Source: Limonium bicolor | Taxonomy: Eukaryota; Streptophyta; Magnoliopsida; Caryophyllales; Plumbaginaceae | DNA: 64,000 bases | NCBI GenBank assembly: GCA_023374045.1 | Contig: CM041779.1 | Coordinates: forward strand, 144,399,485 to 144,463,484 | Direction: 5' to 3' | Shown here: positions 56,806 to 64,000 of the stretch, one piece after another | Numbering within the stretch: the first letter of the stretch is position 1 | Layout: every line of letters begins with the position of its first letter | Notes under the pieces: model-generated | Seen by the model: only the letters and a program-made list of their open reading frames with translations | The model's database searches: none | Told to the model about the DNA's origin: nothing | Position numbers and translations under genes: made by a program

Positions 56806-57500
56806 TATTGTTTCCTTGTTCTCATTACACAAGTTTACCTTCCTTTTCTTGCACCGAGTCAAGGGGTATAGGTTAGACCCCGAGACTTTATTATGTAGGT
56901 GCTATTCAGCTCTTATTTCTTAAAGATTCACATTTGTGAATTTTCTTATTTGCTTGGTCTCATTACACATGTTTTCCTCTATTCTCTGGCACCAAGTCAG
57001 GGGATATAGATTAGATCCCGAGTCTTTATTATGTTGGTGCTAATTATTCCTTGTTTCTTTAAGGATTATTTGTGAATTCTCTTATCACCACAATTTGGAG
57101 AACGTCTTCTCCATAGCCACTCCTCCATTCCCGACGTCATATGTCAAGAAAGAGGGGTCATCTCTAGACCCCAGGGTGTGCTCGCTAATCCTCCAGTCCC
57201 GGCGTCGTACGTCAAGACAGAGGGGTCATCTCTCGACCCCAGGAAGCGCTCCACAATAATAACAATAGTCGGTCGAAGGATCTGATGCAGATACCAACTC
57301 CCGAGCGTCCAAACCGCGCGGCCCGAGAATTCTTCTTCCCGGATTATCCATATGGTCCATCAGCTGGTACTTACTTATTATATATTTAGTTATTTATTTT
57401 TTTGTCAGCTCGACACCATTGTGGGTGTCGATCGTAGTCCTCAATAGGGCATTCACTTATCATAAATATCTTGACACCATAGTGGGTGTCCTTAGGAGTC
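56806..57500. repeat. Three successive two-copy direct repeats
   Basis: Pair 1, about 170 bp apart: CTCATTACACA...AAGTC...GGGATATAGATTAGA-like units at about 56,820 and 56,980. Pair 2, about 77 bp apart: CTCCATTCCCGACGTCATAT and CTCCAGTCCCGGCGTCGTAC, each followed by AGAGGGGTCATCTCT (57,121 and 57,195). Pair 3, about 67 bp apart: GACACCATTGTGGGTGTC and GACACCATAGTGGGTGTC (57,411 and 57,473), each a small hairpin. Confidence 0.8.
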
Positions 57501-58189
57501 CTCTATAGTTAGAGAGGAGTTTTCTCATTGTGTAGTTCTTTTGGTTTGTTTACGTAGTTCGTCAAGTTTCATCTCAAAGCTCCCTAGACGAGAAAGGGAC
57601 TAAACTACTGTGTGCGCGCAAGTAATATGCAGCAATGATATACCTCAAGCATATAAGCAATCACAACAAGCAATCCAATTCCATGCTTTAATCTTATGGT
57701 CATTGTCAAACAAAGCACACAGCACACAAGCCGTGTAACACGGCAACATACGAACCACACATGTCCATACCTTTTTCGCCAGTACGAGTCGTCTCACACA
57801 CGGGGTTCCCGGTCGGAGTTCGCTACGGCCCTAGCGTTAATTAAAAATAACGTGTCAGTTCGTGATTTCATGTGACGACACTTTTCTAGTTTATCTCATT
57901 TATACCGGGTGTTATTCCCTTCCTAGATAAATAGGTTTGTAATGTTTTAAACCTATTATCACAGTAATATAATATTTAGGAAACTCCTAGAATCGTGTTT
58001 GAACAGAAGTCCTAAGGTTTATAAAACTATCACATACGTTCGGTGTTTCCCCTTATCTAAGCTCACCTTAAGGTGTCTAATGACATGTAATCCTCCCACA
58101 AAATTCTACCAACCTAGTTACAGGTGTTAGTTGTGTTTTGGGTTCGTTATCAGGATAATCTCACACTCTTAGCACCCCTGTATACCAGT

Positions 58190-61100
58190 GATACAGAAAC
58201 CACTTATTATCGAAAATCTGAAACCATATTCTCTGCATTTCTTTTTCATTTGCTCAGCTGTTGCTTGATCTTCTCAAACGCTTGCTAACCTAGCTGTAGT
58301 TATCAGCTATGATCTGGGTTTATTATTATTGTTTTATTTTATTTTATTTTTTTTAACTAATCATCATACCCTTAGCCTCTTAGGAAGTTAAGTATGCTGA
58401 GACAAAAACTGAGAAGGAAAACTGAAAGCAAACCTGTGCATTTCTCCTCTACTTCATCCACTAAGTGGCGACACTGGACTTTAATTTTCCCCCTAAGTTT
58501 TCTAGCCTTCCAGTAACATATCTTAGTATAGTCTTAACCCAAAACAGCATGGACAATGCCCCAGAACTCTTTATACAGAACTGCAATAAAACTGAAACTG
58601 AAAACCTAAAAACTGCTATGTCATCTTCTATCTCCTTTGGTTGTTTTCTCATTCAGTTAGGGGTTTGACCACATTTCTAACTTCAAGAATAGACCCTAAG
58701 CAACATTATTAAAGCTACTAGAACAGCCCAGTACTAAACTACAATTCGAAACAGAAAACAGAAACACACCATCCTGTTTCTTACTTCAGTTAGCTTTAGT
58801 TTAACTCTCCTAAACTGGTTTCTAATCTTCCAAATGTATATACCCTCTTAGTTAAGTGTTTCAGTTGGGTTTCTAATTACCTGGAGCAAACTAAAACACA
58901 TTGACAACTCTACTGCAACTCGATTATACAGAAACAATACTTATCCCAAAATCTGAAACACATCAGTGCATTCTCCTTCATTCTTCCTTTTAGTTCTCTG
59001 GTTACTTCAATTTCTACCTTTCCTAAAGTGTGTACCACTTAGTTAAGTGTGTTAGTAGCGTTTTAGGTTTGTTAATATTGCAATGCACCCCATATAATCC
59101 TTCTGTAACATGGCTATACAGCCCATGATTTCAGGACAGAAAAACTGAAACTCAGAAGTAAACAATCTGCTATCCTCACTTCTGTCTTTCTTTTTATTCT
59201 TTACCCTGCCTTCTGTTTTCCCCCCAAATGGCTTAGCTTCTTCATTACGTGTATTGGGAAGATCTGAAACTTAGAAACCACTTAACCCAGGCTGTTTATA
59301 CCACTGAAGGTTTATTTTACAGACACGACAAGGAATGGCAGAAACTGAACTATATTCTTGCACCCTATTTCTTCCTCCTCTGTATAATGTGTTACACATT
59401 TTCTCCAACATCCCACGGCTTATTCCCACTTAGCTAAGTGTAACATCAAGTTTTAGTCCTGGAACAGACCCAAAACAAAACTGTTACAGCTACTGCATTT
59501 CCACTAATCTGAAACCGAAACTGTAACATAAATTGAGTTGATGTAAAAACAGAAATAAAACCGAAGTCATAAATTGTGGTTTACTCATCTGGCCTTTCAG
59601 TCCCTCCAATCCCAAATTATTTAGCTTCTTAATTTAGTGTCTTCATATGGTTCTATCCTCAAAATACCCAAGGCAACCAGGGACACATCTCTGAGAAATG
59701 AAAACAGAAACTGAAACATTAACACTCATTCTTTGTATATTCACAGATCTGTCACTCAATTTTATTTTATTTTTCCAACTTGGTTTAGTTATTGATTTAG
59801 GTATCTTAGTAAGTTTCTAACCTCAAAGGGACTCACAACAATGTTGGCTATACTCCTAAGGAGTGATTATACAGAAACAGAATTTCAGAAAGCATTACAA
59901 CACTGAAACCGCAAAACTGATATCCTTCTTCTATCTCTTCTGTTTTGTTTTTCTGATTTGATTTTCTAGATTCTCCAGCCTCAATTGCTCTCGTGATTAA
60001 GTGTTTCTGCTAGGTTGTGAGGTTATTGACAAATAAATTCCAACCTTCTATTACTTCTGGACAGTTAGTAGCCAGAACACCAATGGCAAGGTTTTTTTGA
60101 AATGATTATCAGGTTTTTGACAGTGCATAACGAGCAACAGATTCCAACAGTTTCAGTATGGTTTTCAGTACTTCTTAACTTGCTTGCAAATCTAGTTAAG
60201 TGTGTTAGCCTAGTTTTAAGTTTATTGTTAACATCTTAAATCCCAACTAATTCGCCACTGACATAGCACCACCCTTATACTGAAGCACGAAAAATACAGA
60301 ATCTGGTAAAGTCTTATTATCTATTTGACTTTCTGTTTCTTAATCTGATTTTAATTTTCCTTCAACTTGATTACCTACTTAGCTAAGTGTATCTCCAAAC
60401 TTACAATTTCAACTCTGAAAACTGATAAATTGATTTCTTCTTTTCTGTTTCGCATCTGTTCCTTTAATCTCTTTTCTGTCTGATATTGACCGGTGTGTTA
60501 AATCTGTTTCCTAAGCTTGCTCTAGACACTTATAGCTTACTAAGGTGTGTTAATAACTCTTAACCTTAGACAGACCCAGGACAGTAGCTGAGAACCACAC
60601 CCGAACAGAAACATCAGACCCTGCTGTTCTTCTTTGATTTTCTTTCCTGTTGGGTTGTTTCCTGACTTCTGTTTGTTTCTTTTTTTTTTCTTTCGTTTGT
60701 CAGGTTACCTACCTACTTATTGAATGTCTCAGTGTGTTTTACTCTAACCTAGCCCAACACAAACCACCCATACCAACCTAAGAGTTCTCAGGAAACTAAC
60801 CCATCTGAAACCGAAACTATTATTGATCTTTCTTTCCTCTCTTATTTTCCTCATGGTTCTTTAACCAGGTTTTCACTTCTACCTAAGTATTCCCCCACCT
60901 ACTAAGAGTTTTCATCAGGAGTTTAAGGCCCAGGCTAAACCACAACAACAGAACTACACCCTGGAAAATTAACATGCAGGAAGCACAGATTTTCAGAACT
61001 GAAATTGATGTATATATATTTTTTTCTGTTGTAGTTTTCTTCTGCTCTTTCAGTTTGGGTTTCTGATTTAATTTTCTAGTTTCTCCCCCTCATTTACTCA

Positions 61101-61250
61101 CGTGATTAAATGTTCCATTACAATCTTAAATCTCAGCCAACTTGTAAATCTTACAGACTCATCTTTATACTGCAGCAAGGGAAAAATCCAGAAACTGAAA
61201 CAAACTGAAAATTCTGATACAACAATCTGAGATACGTTAACTTGTTTTCC
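58190..61250. repeat. Diverged tandem array, about 190 bp period, at least 13 units
   Basis: A motif like TTAGTTAAGTGT recurs near 58,850, 59,040, 59,240, 59,430, 59,632, 59,788, 59,995, 60,192, 60,376, 60,535, 60,713, 60,898 and 61,101. Between copies each unit has a purine-rich ACAGAAACTGAAAC phrase and a TTTCTGTTTC-like phrase. Units are too diverged for alignment by eye but keep motif order. The array lies in the X-like LTR and holds no gene. Confidence 0.75.
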
Positions 61251-62219
61251 CTAGCGGTCCCATCTTATTTCCCTTAGTCTACATGTTAGCTAGTTTCTAA
61301 ACTTATTAACTTGCCAATGCAACCTTTAATACGTTCCTGAATTCCATTTACAGAGAAGAAAAGTTGCAAATTCTAGACTAACGTCTGCACTAGTTTCTGT
61401 TAACTGCTTGTGCAGAATTTTCTGAACTGGTTTGCTTGCTGTTACTGAACTCACTCACCAACAGGATGCCCTTGGTCATTCGAACTTGCCAGTTCTTACT
61501 TTCATTCCCAGACTAGTTCCTGTTAAAATTATACTGACGACACCTCAAGGTTTCCGCATTCATTAGATCAGGTTCTCCGCATTAATTTAGCCAAGTTCCC
61601 AGCACCAGCACTTGGGCATACATTTAGTATTAACTAGACAGTTTGCCCACAACCTCTCAGCCTAATACCGCTGAAACAACAACACCCCATCTCAGAAGGA
61701 ACGCAACAGATTTGCATTTAAGTACCGTGGTTTTTCCCTTATTGTTTTGCTAGTACACTCTAACCAGGTTCCACAAGTGGTCACTAAACCATTTCAGGTA
61801 TTAGAACGTGACAGCTCAGACATTCCAGAAACAAAACACAAAGTACCCGACTTTACATCTGATAAGGTTTCCAGCCTTGAAATCACCCATCAATCAGTTA
61901 GTTAACCAGATTTTTTTGTGGTAATTTCTAGTTTAATACCAATAGGTCTTTCCCGCTGATTTTGGTAACTCTTAAGCAGCTATTTAACTTATTAAAACCT
62001 GTGTTCAGACCATCGTTTAATCAGTTCACTGTTACAGATTTATCAGAACACATTCAATCAAAATTTTAATACCAGGTCGAACTCAGTTTTGGAGTGGAGT
62101 TTAGATTACAACCTTAAGGTTTTGCGGTTATTTTTCCTGGGCAGCTCTTGATGCTCTTTGGTCTATTTTCACACCTTGACAGAGACAAACGCCAAGTCAG
62201 TTGGTTGTCCGTTTAAGAT

Positions 62220-63420
62220 TGAAACAGTAAGTGTTAGTTGGTAGGGTTCTCGGTAGAGTTTACCTTACTCAAGAGGGCTACTCCTTGGGTTTCTTCTCAG
62301 ATTTTGATGGCGATTTGGCACAGGAACTTTGCTTTACATCCGGAATTCACTAGAGGGAAACTTCAAGTTAGTGGTGTATCTGGTAAGCGCTTAGAAATCG
62401 AGGACAGAGGGCAACAAAATTATAGAAGCGTGCGGCCTCACCTTAGAATCATATTCACGCCAGTTGGGAATGAGTTTCTTTTCTGGCGCAGCCATGAGGA
62501 GGTTTTCCAGCGGAATTCGCGCATGCAGGAGGTTAGACCAAGAGGGAAGGTCAACACTCAGTTAGTAGGACATCCAAAACAGAGAAGGTGGAAGGCACTT
62601 TAAAAGGAGTTCTCGGTTGCTTATTCTTACCTTCGAGAGATTTGGAGAGTGAATTTGTCCACCGGCTTTTTCCGAGATTCAGTCAGTACGCTTGCATGCA
62701 AGGCTCATGCGAAAGAAGAATGAAGGTAGTTATAGGATTTGAGCCAGGAGTTTCGGACAGAGTACCACGAAGAAGGAAAACAGAAATGACGAGGCAACTC
62801 AGAAGTATTTACCTTGTGCTTACTGGTGGAGGAATGGAGTGGGTTCTCCTCACAGAACCTCAGCGCATTTCGTATGAGCATGTCTCGGAGGTTGCATGCA
62901 TGGAAACATAGAGGGGTTGAGGACGGTTTCTCGGCAGAAACATAACAAAGAAATGGAAAGGAAAAGCCAGTTACTGGATCACTTGCTGTTCGTGTCCATT
63001 AACTTCAAATTCCCAGGCGCTTGCACCAAAGAACAGAAGAGGTTGCAAGATTTCTGGCAAGCAGAATACGACGAGTCATGCACCCCGGTTACAGGCACTT
63101 GGAAATTCCCTCTCTGTATTTGTGCCAGGCGTGCGACAGAGTTAGAAAGCAGAGACGCAACTAGCATGGGGAAAGATGGAAGAATTGGGTGGGTTTCACA
63201 ATCGGGCATTAAACGCGAGAAGGACAGTGGTTTGAGAATCAGGGAAAGCAATCAGAAACTGGAAATGCAATCGGTTTGTACATGGAGTAGCTATTGTTTT
63301 AGCTCCATGGGACCTACGGGATTTTCGCATGTTACAAGGGAGACTGATTTTTATTGTAGCTTAATAATCGAGCTCAGTAGTACATTGGTAGTTGGGTTGT
63401 CACCTATGCCATGAATGTAA
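62220..63420. other. Less AT-rich segment with overlapping short open frames, unrecognised
   Basis: Three plus-strand frames (62,238-62,603, 62,588-62,911, 62,896-63,414; 121, 107 and 172 residues) tile this segment in three phases, with one minus-strand frame of 90 residues. No known domain is seen in any. Composition is GA-rich and less AT-rich than both sides. It could be an untranslated leader of the minus-strand element or a captured gene piece. I cannot support a protein. Confidence 0.25.
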
Positions 63421-63914
63421 ATCGGTGTGTACAAGTCCTTACGTTATAACGTTACTTGTACGGGTTTATATCCAAATACGTATTTCGTATACTATGTTCC
63501 CGTAGCATATGTTATGTTGTACAATAGTTATATAACGCAACTACCCGATCTATTTTAGTTTACATAATGTGCTACATTATTTCATGAACAAACGTCAAAA
63601 CGCGGCATAATTTAATTTGCTCAATGGTATCGGTTAATGTCAAAAACCGCTGAGCACCAATGCGTATGTTACATTGTGACTTGTTTATATTCACGTACAT
63701 ATGTATGTCCCCTAGTATCGTAAGTTATAAGTTATATCATGGTTATAATAATGTGATCGGCTCACTGAACATACCACACATATTTATGATTTCATGCATT
63801 TTAATTATTATGGGTGTTTCAGGCGTGGTGCTTCCATGAGAGGGGCAGGATTACTCGGCCCTTCACCAGGAGCACGTGCACGACGGTACGAGGCCGTCAT
63901 AGGCTGCTCCATAG

Positions 63915-63980
63915 TCTGGTCTTTCTTCTTCTTCTTCTTCTCTTTTCTTTTCTTCTCTTCTCTTCTTCTTCTTCTTCGTG
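63915..63980. repeat. CTT/TCTT microsatellite
   Basis: About 60 bases of CTT repeats mixed with TCTTTTCTTT, near the right edge. Confidence 0.9.
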
Positions 63981-64000
63981 TATACATGTGGCACTTCTTT

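Larger units (their letters stand above)
56072..64000 (-). mobile_element. X-like LTR or element on the minus strand, right end outside the window
   Basis: It starts TATAACACCCCCG next to the MAIN-LIKE remnant, matching the TGTAACACCCC edge of X LTRs, and carries the G-box hairpin 100 bp in (56,173-56,194). A region resembling other X copies continues to about 57,850 (CTCCCGAGCG near 57,298, for example). Beyond that lies a long array of 190 bp repeats and then 62,200-63,420 of different composition. No polypurine tract or LTR start is seen before 64,000, so its full length exceeds 7.9 kb or another element is nested in it. No gene is identified. Confidence 0.55.

Overview
The window is nuclear DNA from a flowering plant, and nearly all of it is nested or broken LTR retrotransposons. 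The evidence is plant-specific: Ty3/gypsy polyprotein pieces of the Tekay/Del-like chromovirus, Athila and Tat/Ogre lineages, primer-binding sites matching plant tRNAs, very long LTRs, and a remnant of a plant-mobile-domain (MAIN-LIKE) gene. I see no intact protein-coding gene, no tRNA or rRNA gene and no CRISPR array. The species cannot be told from the sequence.

Layout. 1-6984: the 3' half of a Tat/Ogre-type element that appears to carry only gag (1013-2464, one internal stop), followed by a long hypervariable 3' region full of minisatellites, including a 23-monomer array at 5638-6706. 6985 to about 13,080: the roughly 6 kb LTR of that element. 13,080-16,545 and 16,544-21,047: two head-to-tail LTRs of a large non-coding family, here called X, with a tRNA-Met-type primer-binding site at 21,053. 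21,048-30,878: X internal DNA, split by chromovirus A (21,655-28,472, minus strand), which is bounded by a GTTAC target-site duplication. 30,879-40,487: an X element on the minus strand (4.7 kb LTR, polypurine tract, non-coding interior). 40,488-51,200: an Athila element on the minus strand with both LTRs and frameshifted gag, protease, RT-RNase H and integrase. 51,201-55,054: the 3' end of chromovirus B on the plus strand (integrase, chromodomain, LTR). 55,055-56,070: the MAIN-LIKE gene remnant. 56,072-64,000: another X-like LTR on the minus strand, with an array of diverged repeats of about 190 bp.

Cross-cutting structure is the most interesting part. (1) Five arrays in the LTRs of several chromovirus-like elements, plus a sixth in chromovirus B, are built from short TCCG...CGGA inverted repeats. 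All have a period close to 72 bp although their sequences differ, and the Athila LTR has a related GGCGG/CCGCC array at about 34 bp. (2) Every recognisable polypurine tract is directly preceded by a small hairpin. In the chromovirus/X group the stems keep pairing while the bases change, and the loop is AGGA-like. (3) Chromovirus A has, in place of its 5' LTR, a 186 bp near-perfect palindrome that still has LTR-like ends and lies inside a matching target-site duplication. (4) A GT-AG intron candidate is kept at the same place in three X LTRs.

All coordinates and motif comparisons were made by eye. Family assignments rest on recognised protein motifs. Statements about age, recombination and function are inference.
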